64,000 nucleotides of DNA from Buttiauxella agrestis (GTDB lineage: Bacteria; Pseudomonadota; Gammaproteobacteria; Enterobacterales; Enterobacteriaceae). The translations under genes and the position numbers were made by a program. The notes beneath the pieces were generated by a model. The model ran no database searches. It had not been told where the DNA came from and saw only the letters and a list, made by a program, of their open reading frames with translations. Where the stretch lies: contig NZ_UIGI01000001.1 of the NCBI RefSeq assembly GCF_900446255.1, positions 3,188,763 through 3,252,762 on the forward strand, written 5' to 3'. Of the stretch, positions 28,726-39,916 are shown in pieces (the first letter of the stretch is position 1; every line of letters starts with the position of its first letter).

Positions 28726-29793
28726 TCAGTCGTAGGCATTCAACGTGCGCTGGCAAAGGGCTGAGCGCACACAATCTTGCTTGCCAAAACGAATTACACC
28801 AACCATTTCATCTTCTTCAAAACGTTGCAGAGCGTCGCTCAGACCGGACTGAACACCGCGTGGCAAATCACATTGCGTGATATCACCATTGACGATCACC
28901 GTCACGTTTTCCCCAAGGCGCGTTAAGAACATTTTCATTTGCGCTGCGGTGACGTTCTGCGCCTCATCAAGAATAACCACCGCATTTTCGAAGGTACGTC
29001 CGCGCATATAGGCGAACGGCGCAATTTCTACTTTGCCGATTTCGGGACGCAGACAATACTGCATGAAAGACGACCCTAAACGTCGCACCAGGATGTCATA
29101 CACCGGGCGGAAATAAGGGGCGAATTTTTCCGAAATATCCCCGGGTAAGAAGCCGAGATCTTCGTCAGCTTGCAGGACCGGGCGGGTAACAATTATCCTG
29201 TCGACATCCTTATGTATCAGGGCCTCAGCGGCTTTCGCCGCACTGATATATGTCTTGCCGCAACCGGCTTCGCCCGTGGCAAAGATCAGCTGCTTTTTCT
29301 CGATGGCATTAAGATAGTGCTCTTGAGCCTCATTTCGCGCCGCTATTGGTGAATTATCACGGCAATCCCTGGCCATGCCGATAGATTCAACGCCGCTCAT
29401 CTGCACAAGCGATGTGACCGATTCCTCTTCGCGTTGCTTGTGGCTACGCGAATCCCGTCTCAGCACACGTTTTGCTTCACGACGAGCTTTGATCACTGCT
29501 TTCTGTCTTCCCATGGATGGCACCTTACAGTTGGTTTCATTTCCCGCGTCACGACAAAGGGCGCGATTATGTTCACTAACGGATGAGGTTTGGCTTCCTT
29601 TTAAGCCAGGAACTGCCGGTTGAGAGGATGCACCAGTTAGACGATTTACGCCGCTTAGCGCATCGTTAATACATTGAGTTGTTAAAGGATTAGGTTTTTT
29701 AGCGGTGAAGATAGCGAAGCCGGAGGAGACACCTCCGCGCTGGATAGTGCGGGTAAGAAGTTTGTTCAATCGTCCGGTACAGGACCCTACCAT
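28726..29793 (-). CDS. phoH: Phosphate-starvation-inducible ATPase PhoH
   Basis: A 355-residue protein with a PhoH-type ATPase domain from about residue 155. IFATGEAGCGKTYISAAKAA is the Walker A region and VVILDEAQNVTAAQMK the Walker B region, with TRPVLQADEDLGFLPGDI between. The start at 29793 has a good ribosome site (GGAG, 7-base spacer). A second start, MGRQKAVIKA at 29514, with AAGG before it, would give a 262-residue protein beginning at the conserved basic region. The first 93 residues have no recognisable domain. In E. coli phoH is in the Pho regulon; the cellular role is thought to involve RNA. Confidence 0.9.
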   Translation of the reverse strand: MVGSCTGRLNKLLTRTIQRGGVSSGFAIFTAKKPNPLTTQCINDALSGVNRLTGASSQPAVPGLKGSQTSSVSEHNRALCRDAGNETNCKVPSMGRQKAVIKARREAKRVLRRDSRSHKQREEESVTSLVQMSGVESIGMARDCRDNSPIAARNEAQEHYLNAIEKKQLIFATGEAGCGKTYISAAKAAEALIHKDVDRIIVTRPVLQADEDLGFLPGDISEKFAPYFRPVYDILVRRLGSSFMQYCLRPEIGKVEIAPFAYMRGRTFENAVVILDEAQNVTAAQMKMFLTRLGENVTVIVNGDITQCDLPRGVQSGLSDALQRFEEDEMVGVIRFGKQDCVRSALCQRTLNAYD

Positions 29794-30139
29794 TCGCGAT
29801 CTCCAATGTGATTTAAATTCACAGCCGGGAACTACCGCTCGTGCTTTAAGTACATCAAATTTTATCTTAAATGCAACACTTATTTTACTTTAATTCAACA
29901 TTCGCGTTCCGTCACGCGCTCACCCAGTTTATGACATAAAAATATTACACTTTTATATCAAAGGACTAGTAATAGAGAAATTGAATGAATACCAGGCAGG
30001 CAAATTGTTAGCAAATGAAAAATTAGCAGGGGAAGGATTGCCCTCACCCCGGCCCTCTCCCCCAGGAGAGGGCGAAATCCGGACAGCCCCTTCGCCCTCA
30101 GGGAGAAGGTTAGGATGAGGGTAGTTGCCAAACGACAGA
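29794..30139. other. phoH upstream region with palindromic repeat
   Basis: These 346 bases between phoH and the end of efeB hold no convincing gene. The phoH side should contain its promoter; the efeB side contains an 81-base palindromic repeat listed separately. No clear terminator for efeUOB was found other than the stems of that repeat. Confidence 0.7.
30041..30121. repeat. 81-base dispersed palindromic repeat
   Basis: The outer ends CCCTCACCC and GGATGAGGG are imperfect inverted copies. Inside are two stems: CCCTCTCC with GGAGAGGG, and CCTTCGCCCT with AGGGAGAAGG. This is a type of intergenic repeat found widely in enterobacteria and other proteobacteria. It lies 19 bases downstream of the efeB stop and could end or stabilise the efe message. 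Confidence 0.75.
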
Positions 30140-31423
30140 TCAGGCCTCAATCAGCCCCTGCCCTAAATAGTGCTGCTTATCCTTAACGCCTGGCATCACG
30201 AAGAAATACCCGCCGCCAATGGGCTTCACATACTCCTCCAGCGCCTCGCCGTTTAACCGTTGCTGCACCGCCAGGAAACCTTTCTCAAGATCATGCTGGA
30301 AGCACACAAACAACAGCCCCATATCCAGTTGCCCGGATTTGGAAACACCCAGCGAATAGCTATAGCCCCGGCGCATCATCAGATTGGATTGCGTCTCTTT
30401 AGTACGCGGGTTCGCCAGGCGAATATGGGCATCCAGCGCAATCACATTGCCGTCAGGGTCGGCAGTATAATCAGGCTCATCGTGCTCATTCTTCATACCT
30501 AGCGGCGCGCCAGAGTGTTTATCGCGACCAAAAATCGTCTGTTGCTCTTTGAGTGGCGTCCGGTCCCAGGACTCAACATGGAACTGGATAATGCGCACGG
30601 CCTGATAGCTGCCGCCCACAGTCCATGCGGGTTCTTGTTGATTTTCCGTCACCCAAACCACTTCATCCATCAGCGGTTTATCTTCGCTGTTTGGGTTCGC
30701 CGTACCGTCTTTAAAGCCCAACAGGTTGATAGGCGTCTCTTTGCCGCGCGAACGCGCCGCGTGGTTAGAGATAAACCCTTCCCGCTTCCAGCGCACGCTA
30801 AGCAAATCTGGCGTGTGTTTGATGATGTCACGCAACGCATGAATCACTGTGTCGGCAGTATTGGCACAAATCTGGAGCAGCAAATCACCGTGGCACAGGC
30901 TGGCATCCAGCGAGTCGTTAGCGAAGCGTTCCATTTTTTGCAGTTTTGCGGGCTTTTGCCCCTGCAAACCGAAGCGCTCGTCAAACAGCGAAGTGCCTGT
31001 CGCCAACGTAATCGTCAGGTTATCAGGGTAAATTTCCGCCCCCAGAATCCCGGAGTCCATCGGTGGCATGCGCGGATTGGGCGTATCCGGTGCCGGACCT
31101 CCGGTGGTGAGGAAATCAAACCGCGCCGTCAGCAATTTGAATAAGCGCTCAAGATCGGCTTTATCACTGGCTAACACATCAAACGCCACCAGCATCATGG
31201 CCGCTTGTTGAGGTGTTAACACGCCCGCCTGATGAACACCGTAAAACGGCTGTTTTTCCATGCGAGCGTCTGGCGGCAAAGTGCCTGGCGATGTTTCTTG
31301 TTTTGCAGCGTGCGCCACCGGGCAACCGCCCGCAACGGCGAGGGCGCCACCGAGCGCGCCCAAACCTTTCAGCAACCGACGGCGAGCCGGAATATGCCCG
31401 CCGTTTTTGTTTTTATCTTCCAT
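30140..31423 (-). CDS. efeB: Dye-decolourising haem peroxidase EfeB
   Basis: A 427-residue Dyp-type peroxidase. The N-terminal [20 protein letters not shown] is a twin-arginine signal, so it is exported folded to the periplasm. [13 protein letters not shown] contains the GXXDG family motif, whose Asp is catalytic, and the proximal haem His lies further on. It works with EfeO and EfeU in ferrous iron uptake, probably by oxidising Fe(II). It is the last gene of efeUOB, 18 bases after efeO. Confidence 0.95.
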   Translation of the reverse strand: MEDKNKNGGHIPARRRLLKGLGALGGALAVAGGCPVAHAAKQETSPGTLPPDARMEKQPFYGVHQAGVLTPQQAAMMLVAFDVLASDKADLERLFKLLTARFDFLTTGGPAPDTPNPRMPPMDSGILGAEIYPDNLTITLATGTSLFDERFGLQGQKPAKLQKMERFANDSLDASLCHGDLLLQICANTADTVIHALRDIIKHTPDLLSVRWKREGFISNHAARSRGKETPINLLGFKDGTANPNSEDKPLMDEVVWVTENQQEPAWTVGGSYQAVRIIQFHVESWDRTPLKEQQTIFGRDKHSGAPLGMKNEHDEPDYTADPDGNVIALDAHIRLANPRTKETQSNLMMRRGYSYSLGVSKSGQLDMGLLFVCFQHDLEKGFLAVQQRLNGEALEEYVKPIGGGYFFVMPGVKDKQHYLGQGLIEA

Positions 31424-31441
31424 AAAACTTTATCCCGAAAC

Positions 31442-32566
31442 TTAGTCCAGACCCAGAACGCCGCGCAGTTGAGACAGGTCTTCCGCCAGCGCCGTTACCG
31501 GTCCTTTCAGAGCATTGCGGTCAGCATCTGTCAGTTTGTCGTAAGTCTCGAAGCCATCTTTGGTGCGATATTTTGCCAGAATGGTGTCCACTTTCTTGAA
31601 GTTAGCATCCACTTTCGCCAGCAATGGCGCGTTATCTTTGGTCAGCAACGGACGCAGAAGATTAACGATTTTCTGTGCGCCATCGACGTTTGCCTGGAAG
31701 TCCCACAGATCGGTGTGGCTGTAACGGTCTTCTTCACCGCTGATTTTGCTCGCCGCAACTTCTTCAATCAGGCCAGCCGCGCCACCCACCACTTTGCTCG
31801 GCGGGAATGCGAGTTCGGAGATGCGCGTCTGCAAATCCAGCACGTCGGTATTCAGTTGCTCGGCATATTTTTCCATGCCTTTGGTGGTGTTATCCGCAAA
31901 CAGCGCTTTTTCAAGACGGTGGAAACCGGTGAATTTTGGATCATTGGCTTTCTGCTCGTAATCATCTTCACGGGCATCAATGCTGCCGTCGAGGTCAGAG
32001 AACAGTTCTGCAATCGGCTCAATACGCTCGTAGTACTGGCGCGTTGGGGCATACAAGGATTTGGCTTTTTCGACATCTCCCGCTTTTACTGCGTCAGTAA
32101 ACGCTTTGGTACCTTTCACCAGCTCGGCAACTTGTGCGGTGACATACGCTTTGTATTCGGTAATTGGGCCAGCCAGTGCCATCAGATCGTTCTTCGGCGC
32201 TGCCTGCTCCCCTGCTGCTTTAACAATAAGTTTGCCTTTCGGGTTGCTTAACAAACCGCAGGTCATGTCATATTCGCCCGCTTGCAGGTTAGCGGTCATT
32301 TTCTGCGAGAAACCAGGGGCGATGTTTTCGCGCTCTTCAACCACCATCACACCTTTCAGGATTTCCCACTCCAGCGCTTTCTGGCTGTTGTTCTGAATGA
32401 TGAACTGAGTTTTACCGGCATTAACCGTAATGTTCATCGGTTCGCACTGTTTATCGGTGACAGTCACTTTTACCTGAGGAACATCAGCGGCTTGTACTGC
32501 GAAAGCAGAAGAAGCGAACGCGAAAAGCGTGGCGTGCAAAGCCTTACGACGAAAATGTGTAGTCAT
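31442..32566 (-). CDS. efeO: Periplasmic iron-uptake protein EfeO
   Basis: A 374-residue secreted protein. After a signal peptide (to AVQA), an N-terminal cupredoxin domain (about residues 30-125) is followed by the M75 domain with [10 protein letters not shown], whose HRLE matches the HXXE metal motif. It presents iron to the EfeU permease. The ATG at 32566 with AGGGA six bases before it is preferred over a TTG at 32572. It lies 33 bases after efeU. Confidence 0.94.
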   Translation of the reverse strand: MTTHFRRKALHATLFAFASSAFAVQAADVPQVKVTVTDKQCEPMNITVNAGKTQFIIQNNSQKALEWEILKGVMVVEERENIAPGFSQKMTANLQAGEYDMTCGLLSNPKGKLIVKAAGEQAAPKNDLMALAGPITEYKAYVTAQVAELVKGTKAFTDAVKAGDVEKAKSLYAPTRQYYERIEPIAELFSDLDGSIDAREDDYEQKANDPKFTGFHRLEKALFADNTTKGMEKYAEQLNTDVLDLQTRISELAFPPSKVVGGAAGLIEEVAASKISGEEDRYSHTDLWDFQANVDGAQKIVNLLRPLLTKDNAPLLAKVDANFKKVDTILAKYRTKDGFETYDKLTDADRNALKGPVTALAEDLSQLRGVLGLD

Positions 32567-32599
32567 GGCCAATCCCTATAAAATATTAGTATGTTGTAA

Positions 32600-33433
32600 C
32601 TAACGAACGTTATTTGTTGCCTGAGTGCTCATGCGCGGCGGGATGCAGAACAGCACCAGCGCCGGAATCAGGTAAATAAAGTACATCGCCACTTCGCTAA
32701 CTGTCGGCGTCTCCTGGTAACCAAAAATACCTTCGAGCAGCGTTCCGGTCAGGGAATGCGTTGAAAGAACATTGCTGAGATCAAAAGCAATATCCTGGAA
32801 GTGGTTCCAGAGTCCCGCCTCGTGGAACGCACGAACCGCCCCTGCCGCAAGCCCTGCTGCCACCAGCAAAATAAACAGGCTGGTCCATTTAAAGAACACG
32901 GCCAGATTCAGGCGAATGCCGCCCCAGTAAAGCAAGAAGCCAAGCACGATAGCGGTGCCCAAACCGAGCATTGCGCCAAGCGGCGGCATGATGCCGACAT
33001 CCTGCTGAAACGCTGCCAGCAAGAAGAATACGGACTCAAGGCCTTCACGGGCGACGGCGAAGAACACCATTAAAATCAGCGCCCAGCCGTGGTTGCCTTT
33101 ACTGTGCAGGGCTTCGTCAACTTTCTGTTCTAACTGCCCCTTTACGTTGCGCGACACTTTGCGCATCCAGAACACCATCCAGGTCAAAATGAAGACCGCG
33201 ATAACCGCCACGATACCTTCGAACAGCTCCTGTTCTTTTTGCGGAAATTCACCGGTGGTTTCATTAATGAAGATACCCAGCCCCAGGCAGAGTGCGGCCG
33301 CCGCTACAACGCCAATCCACATCACACCAATCCACTGGCCGCGTTGTGTACGCTTGAGGTAGCTCGCAATTAAGCTAACAATCAGCGCGGCCTCCAGGCC
33401 TTCGCGTAACATTATGAGAAACGGAACAAACAT
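32600..33433 (-). CDS. efeU: Ferrous iron permease EfeU
   Basis: A 277-residue inner membrane permease of the OFeT/Ftr1 family with seven segments. MLREGLEAALIVSL near residue 8 and AREGLESVFFLLAA near 130 are the two REGLE iron-binding motifs. The start ATG at 33433 gives the E. coli protein ends. In E. coli K-12 the gene is broken by a frameshift; here it is intact, so the whole efeUOB system should work. A Fur box lies 60 bases upstream. Confidence 0.95.
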   Translation of the reverse strand: MFVPFLIMLREGLEAALIVSLIASYLKRTQRGQWIGVMWIGVVAAAALCLGLGIFINETTGEFPQKEQELFEGIVAVIAVFILTWMVFWMRKVSRNVKGQLEQKVDEALHSKGNHGWALILMVFFAVAREGLESVFFLLAAFQQDVGIMPPLGAMLGLGTAIVLGFLLYWGGIRLNLAVFFKWTSLFILLVAAGLAAGAVRAFHEAGLWNHFQDIAFDLSNVLSTHSLTGTLLEGIFGYQETPTVSEVAMYFIYLIPALVLFCIPPRMSTQATNNVR

Positions 33434-33492
33434 TCCTGACACCCCAACTGTGAACTCAGGTCAAAAGACGTAAAGAAAAGTAAAAGAAGAAC

Positions 33493-33511
33493 GATTGTGA
33501 TTATCATTACC
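33493..33511 (-). promoter_or_regulatory. Fur box upstream of efeU
   Basis: The minus strand reads GGTAATGATAATCACAATC. Twelve consecutive bases (TAATGATAATCA) equal the Fur consensus. The position, 60 bases before efeU, fits iron repression of efeUOB, known from E. coli. Confidence 0.8.
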
Positions 33512-33558
33512 ACAAAAATAAACACAAGAAGAGAATTTGGTTATTTATGTACACTTGT

Positions 33559-33584
33559 AAAAAAGGCCGCTGAATGCGGCCTTT
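33559..33584 (-). terminator. Terminator after putP
   Basis: On the minus strand AAAGGCCGC-ATTCA-GCGGCCTTTTTT forms a strong hairpin with a T-run, 25 bases past the putP stop. Confidence 0.9.
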
Positions 33585-33608
33585 GAGAGAATATGCAGTC
33601 CCTAAATG

Positions 33609-35117
<1,509 letters not shown>

Positions 35118-35496
35118 GCAAGTTCTCCAGATTTTTGCCATGCCGGAACGCAGCACAGGTTTTTATTAATTTCATTTCGCAAGCGTTTTAACACGTTATT
35201 CACAATAAATTCACCGTACAAAAAATAGCTTTTTCCTGGAGGTTGCACTCGCTCACGCTTTTCACGGTTGCACCCTCCTAAACTGTTAACTGCGTCGGTA
35301 AATTCACCCTGTCTGCAAATAATTAGCCCGCTCGCTTTCTTAGGTCTAATTTAACAATTCGATCTATTTCCCAGCTTGCTATCCAGCTCACATTTAACAA
35401 GGTTGCACAAAGTTGCAACATGATAGATATTGCCGGGTAACTTTTATCAGTCCTTTACTATCTGCCCGATTAATCACGGGCAAGGGAGCCATTGGC
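35118..35496. promoter_or_regulatory. put control region with four PutA operator motifs
   Basis: This 379-base region between the divergent putP and putA genes contains four copies of GTTGCA, the published PutA operator core: 35242-35247, 35267-35272, 35402-35407 and 35412-35417. One pair lies on the putP side and the other on the putA side, with 10- and 25-base spacing. PutA bound here would repress both genes when proline is absent. No additional gene is seen. Confidence 0.85.
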
Positions 35497-38400
35497 ATGG
35501 GCAGCACTACCATGGGTGTTAAGCTCGACGAATCGACTCGCGAGCGCATTAAAGAAGCCGCTTCACGCATTGACCGCACACCGCACTGGCTAATTAAACA
35601 GGCGATTTTTAACTATCTTGAACGCCTGGAAAACAACGACGAATTGCCAGAACTCCCGGCTCTGCTGGCGGGTGCCGCCAACGAAAGTGAAGAAGCCGCA
35701 CCGCACGTTGAAGAAACGCATCAGCCGTTCCTTGATTTCGCTGAGCAAATTCTTCCGCAATCGGTCACGCGTGCCGCGATTACCGCCGCCTGGCGCCGCC
35801 CGGAAACCGACGCGGTGCCCATGATCCTCGAGCAAGCTCGCCTCTCCCCTGTCATCGCCGAACAAACCCACAAACTGGCTTATCAGCTCGCCGATAAATT
35901 GCGTAATCAGAAGAGCGCAACAGGCCGGGCGGGCATGGTACAGGGTTTATTGCAGGAATTTTCACTTTCTTCGCAAGAAGGTGTGGCATTAATGTGCCTC
36001 GCAGAAGCTTTATTGCGCATTCCGGACAAAGCGACGCGTGATGCGTTAATTCGCGACAAAATCAGCAATGGCAACTGGCATTCACATATTGGCCGTAGCC
36101 CGTCTCTGTTTGTGAACGCGGCGACCTGGGGCTTGTTGTTTACTGGCCGTCTGGTTTCCACCCACAACGAAGCCAGTTTGTCCCACTCGCTGAACCGTAT
36201 TATCAGCAAGAGTGGCGAGCCGTTAATCCGCAAAGGCGTGGATATGGCAATGCGCCTGATGGGCGAGCAGTTTGTGACCGGCGAAACCATCGCTGAGGCG
36301 CTCGCCAACGCCCGCAAACTTGAAGAAAAAGGGTTCCGCTACTCCTACGATATGTTGGGCGAAGCGGCACTGACCGCCGCCGACGCGCAGGCGTACATGG
36401 TGTCTTATCAGCAGGCAATTCACGCGATTGGTAAAGCCTCAAACGGGCGCGGTATTTACGAAGGCCCTGGGATTTCCATCAAGCTTTCTGCGCTGCATCC
36501 GCGTTATAGCCGCGCGCAGTACGACCGCGTGATGGAAGAGTTGTATCCGCGCCTGAAATCCCTGACGCTGCTGGCACGCCAGTACGACGTGGGCATCAAC
36601 ATCGACGCCGAAGAAGCCGATCGCCTGGAGATCTCCCTCGATCTGCTGGAAAAACTGTGCTTCGAGCCGGAACTGGCGGGCTGGAACGGTATCGGCTTCG
36701 TGATTCAGGCCTACCAAAAACGCTGCCCGTTCGTGATTGACTACCTGGTTGATCTCGCCACCCGCAGTCGTCGCCGCCTGATGATTCGCCTGGTGAAAGG
36801 CGCCTACTGGGACAGTGAAATCAAACGCGCGCAGATGGACGGCCTGGAAGGCTACCCGGTTTACACTCGCAAGGTTTACACCGATATCTCATATCTGGCC
36901 TGCGCCAAAAAACTGCTGGCCGTACCGAACCTGATTTACCCGCAGTTTGCGACCCACAATGCCCACACGCTGGCGGCCATTTACAACCTCGCCGGGCAAA
37001 ACTACTACCCGGGCCAGTACGAATTCCAGTGCCTGCACGGCATGGGCGAGCCGCTTTATGATCAAGTGGTGGGCAAAATTGCGGACGGAAAACTGAACCG
37101 CCCTTGCCGCATTTATGCCCCGGTCGGCACCCATGAAACGCTGCTGGCGTACCTGGTGCGCCGCCTGCTGGAAAACGGCGCGAACACCTCGTTTGTTAAC
37201 CGTATCGCCGATAACACGCTGCCGCTTGACGAATTAGTCGCTGACCCTGTCACCGCCATCGAAGGCATTGCGGGCAAAGAAGGCCAACTCGGCCTGCCGC
37301 ATCCAAAAATCCCCTTGCCAAAAGAGCTGTATGGCAGCGGTCGTACCAACTCCGGCGGGCTGGATCTGGCGAACGAACACCGCCTGGCCTCGCTCTCTTC
37401 TGCCCTGCTGAACAGTGCGGCACAAAAATGGCAGGCGCTGCCGATTCTGGAAAACCCTGTTGCGCCAGGCGATATGGTTGCGGTGAAGAACCCGGCGGAA
37501 CCCACCGATATCGTAGGCTTTACCCGTGAAGCGACAGCCGATGAAGTTTCAAAGGCACTGGAAAGCGCGGTAAACAACGCGCCAATCTGGTTCGCCACGC
37601 CGCCGCAAGAACGCGCCGCGATTCTTGAGCGTGCAGCGGTGATCATGGAAGGCCAGATGCAGCAGTTGATTGGCATTCTGGTGCGCGAAGCCGGTAAAAC
37701 CTTCAGCAATGCGATTGCCGAAGTGCGTGAAGCGGTCGATTTCCTGCATTATTACGCAGGCCAGGTACGCGATGATTTCGATAACGAAACCCATCGCCCA
37801 CTCGGCCCGGTAGTGTGTATCAGCCCGTGGAACTTCCCGCTGGCTATCTTTAGCGGCCAAATTGCTGCCGCCCTTGCTGCGGGGAACAGCGTGCTGGCAA
37901 AACCGGCCGAACAAACTCCGCTGATTGCCGCACAGGGTATCGCTATTTTGCTCGAAGCCGGTGTGCCTGCGGGCGTGCTGCAACTGCTGCCTGGTCGGGG
38001 TGAAACCGTCGGGGCGCAACTTACCGGCGATGCCCGCGTGCGTGGCGTGATGTTTACCGGCTCCACCGAGGTCGCCACTTTACTGCAACGCAATATCGCT
38101 GACCGTCTCGATGCGCAAGGCCGCCCGACCCCGCTGATCGCCGAAACGGGCGGTCTGAACGCCATGATCGTCGATTCCTCCGCGCTCACCGAGCAAGTGG
38201 TAGTTGATGTGCTGGCTTCAGCGTTTGATAGCGCAGGCCAACGTTGTTCAGCCCTGCGCGTCCTGTGTATTCAGGAAGACGTCGCGGAGCACACGCTGCA
38301 AATGCTGCGCGGCGCGATGGCAGAATGCCGCATGGGCAACCCAGGCCGCCTGACAACAGACATCGGCCCGGTGATTGATAGCGAGGCCAAAGAGAATATC

Positions 38401-39459
38401 GAGAAACACATCCAGACGCTGCGTGGTAAAGGCCGCAAAGTATTCCAGGCCGCGCGTGAAAACAGCGTGGATGCAAAAGAGTGGCAGAGTGGCACTTTTG
38501 TCGCACCGACACTGATTGAGCTGGAAAGCTTCGATGAAATGCAAAAAGAGGTGTTTGGCCCGGTGCTGCACGTGGTGCGCTACAACCGCAACAACCTGGA
38601 AGCATTGATTAACCAAATCAACGCCGCCGGGTACGGCCTGACGCTGGGTGTACATACCCGTATCGACGAGACCATCGCGCAAGTGACCGGTTCAGCCCAT
38701 GTCGGCAATATGTATGTGAACCGCAATATGGTCGGCGCAGTCGTCGGCGTGCAGCCGTTTGGCGGCGAAGGTTTATCCGGCACGGGCCCGAAAGCTGGCG
38801 GCCCGCTGTATCTGTATCGTCTGCTGGCTAACCGCCCGGATAGCGCACTGCAAATCACCTTTAGCCGCCAGGATGCGGAGCTGCCAGTGGATACCACGCT
38901 GAAAGCCCGTCTCCAGGAAGCCCACCAGGCGCTGACGCAATGGGCAGTGAAGAAAGGGGAATTGCCTGCAATCTGCGAACGCTTCGCACTACTGGCACAA
39001 AGCGGCACGCTGCGCCAGCTACCGGGACCAACGGGCGAGCGCAATACCTACGCGTTAATGCCGCGTGAACGCGTGTTATGTATCGCCGATAACGAGCAAG
39101 ACGCGCTGGTACAACTGGCGGCAGTCACCAGCGTTGGCAGCCGTGCGCTGTGGGCCGATGACAAGCTGCATCGTGAGCTGGCAAAATCCCTGCCTGCGCT
39201 GGTACAAAAACACATCGACTTTGCAAAAGAAGATGCGCTGTTAAGCCAGTCGTTTGATGCGGTGATTTACCACGGTGATTCCGACCAGCTACGTTTGCTG
39301 TGTGAGAAAGTGGCGGCACGCGACGGTGCGATTGTTTCGGTGCAGGGCTTTGCGCGCGGTGAAACCAACCTGTTGCTGGAGCGTTTGTACGTTGAGCGCT
39401 CGCTAAGTGTGAACACCGCAGCCGCAGGCGGCAACGCCAGTTTGATGACAATCGGCTAA
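35497..39459 (+). CDS. putA: Trifunctional proline utilisation protein PutA
   Basis: A 1320-residue protein, equal in length to E. coli PutA. Residues 1-47 form a ribbon-helix-helix DNA-binding domain (TTMGVKLDESTRERIKEAA). About 87-610 are the FAD proline dehydrogenase barrel (RLMIRLVKGAYWDSEIKRAQ). About 650-1130 are the NAD P5C dehydrogenase, with VFTGSTEVA-like MFTGSTEVATLL, the catalytic Cys in SAGQRCSALRVL and PLIAETGGLNAM. The C-terminal domain ends SVNTAAAGGNASLMTIG. It oxidises proline to glutamate at the membrane when proline is plentiful and represses putP and putA when it is not. The start at 35497 follows AAGGGAGCC. Confidence 0.97.
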   Translation: MGSTTMGVKLDESTRERIKEAASRIDRTPHWLIKQAIFNYLERLENNDELPELPALLAGAANESEEAAPHVEETHQPFLDFAEQILPQSVTRAAITAAWRRPETDAVPMILEQARLSPVIAEQTHKLAYQLADKLRNQKSATGRAGMVQGLLQEFSLSSQEGVALMCLAEALLRIPDKATRDALIRDKISNGNWHSHIGRSPSLFVNAATWGLLFTGRLVSTHNEASLSHSLNRIISKSGEPLIRKGVDMAMRLMGEQFVTGETIAEALANARKLEEKGFRYSYDMLGEAALTAADAQAYMVSYQQAIHAIGKASNGRGIYEGPGISIKLSALHPRYSRAQYDRVMEELYPRLKSLTLLARQYDVGINIDAEEADRLEISLDLLEKLCFEPELAGWNGIGFVIQAYQKRCPFVIDYLVDLATRSRRRLMIRLVKGAYWDSEIKRAQMDGLEGYPVYTRKVYTDISYLACAKKLLAVPNLIYPQFATHNAHTLAAIYNLAGQNYYPGQYEFQCLHGMGEPLYDQVVGKIADGKLNRPCRIYAPVGTHETLLAYLVRRLLENGANTSFVNRIADNTLPLDELVADPVTAIEGIAGKEGQLGLPHPKIPLPKELYGSGRTNSGGLDLANEHRLASLSSALLNSAAQKWQALPILENPVAPGDMVAVKNPAEPTDIVGFTREATADEVSKALESAVNNAPIWFATPPQERAAILERAAVIMEGQMQQLIGILVREAGKTFSNAIAEVREAVDFLHYYAGQVRDDFDNETHRPLGPVVCISPWNFPLAIFSGQIAAALAAGNSVLAKPAEQTPLIAAQGIAILLEAGVPAGVLQLLPGRGETVGAQLTGDARVRGVMFTGSTEVATLLQRNIADRLDAQGRPTPLIAETGGLNAMIVDSSALTEQVVVDVLASAFDSAGQRCSALRVLCIQEDVAEHTLQMLRGAMAECRMGNPGRLTTDIGPVIDSEAKENIEKHIQTLRGKGRKVFQAARENSVDAKEWQSGTFVAPTLIELESFDEMQKEVFGPVLHVVRYNRNNLEALINQINAAGYGLTLGVHTRIDETIAQVTGSAHVGNMYVNRNMVGAVVGVQPFGGEGLSGTGPKAGGPLYLYRLLANRPDSALQITFSRQDAELPVDTTLKARLQEAHQALTQWAVKKGELPAICERFALLAQSGTLRQLPGPTGERNTYALMPRERVLCIADNEQDALVQLAAVTSVGSRALWADDKLHRELAKSLPALVQKHIDFAKEDALLSQSFDAVIYHGDSDQLRLLCEKVAARDGAIVSVQGFARGETNLLLERLYVERSLSVNTAAAGGNASLMTIG

Positions 39460-39473
39460 GTTTTCACTACGCT

Positions 39474-39502
39474 AAAAAGGCTCCTTTTTGGGAGCCTTTT
39501 TT
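39474..39502 (+). terminator. Terminator after putA
   Basis: AAAAAGGCTCC-TTTTTG-GGAGCCTTTTTT hairpin with T-run, 15 bases after the putA stop and just upstream of the LprI-like gene. Confidence 0.9.
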
Positions 39503-39517
39503 ATTCGAGGAATGATG

Positions 39518-39916
39518 ATGAAACGTGTTTGTTTACTTATTTCTTGCCTGTTATTAAGCGCCAATGTGCTTGCCGACAGTTGCGATAACGAGACATCGCA
39601 GGCTGGGCTGAATGAGTGTTACGGTAAAGAGTATAAAAAGCAGGACGATTTGCTCAATCAGACATATCAGAAGGCAATGATACTCGCCACGGATACCCAG
39701 AAAACTCAGCTTAAGGCGGCGCAAAATGCGTGGATTGCATTTCGCGATGCCGATTGTGCATTCTTAACCTCTGGCGCTGACGGCGCATCCGTCGTCCCAA
39801 TGGTGCACGCGCAATGTATGACAGACAAAACCCGTGAGCGCACGGAGCTGCTGAAAAGCACGCTCAATTGCGAAGAAGGCGATGTAAGCTGTGTTTTCCA
39901 TCCAGGCTCGAATTAA
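39518..39916 (+). CDS. LprI/DUF1311-family secreted protein
   Basis: A 132-residue protein with Sec signal MKRVCLLISCLLLSANVLA. The mature part starts DSCDNETSQAGLNECYGKEY and continues KKQDDLLNQTYQKAM, the conserved pattern of the DUF1311/LprI family. Members include a lysozyme inhibitor in mycobacteria. Six Cys suggest disulfides. Of three in-frame ATG codons (39512, 39515, 39518), the last is best spaced from CGAGGA. Its stop codon overlaps that of rutR from the other strand by two bases. E. coli K-12 has no gene here. A function as lysozyme inhibitor is not established for this clade. Confidence 0.8.
   Translation: MKRVCLLISCLLLSANVLADSCDNETSQAGLNECYGKEYKKQDDLLNQTYQKAMILATDTQKTQLKAAQNAWIAFRDADCAFLTSGADGASVVPMVHAQCMTDKTRERTELLKSTLNCEEGDVSCVFHPGSN

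Noticed and set aside
29705-29893. 62-codon reading opposite the start of phoH
   Set aside because: Antisense to the phoH leader and without any supporting signal.
29918-29936. Pho box before phoH (minus strand TGTCATAAACTGGGTGA)
   Set aside because: Only one half-site resembles the PhoB consensus and the second is poor, so it was not listed as a feature.
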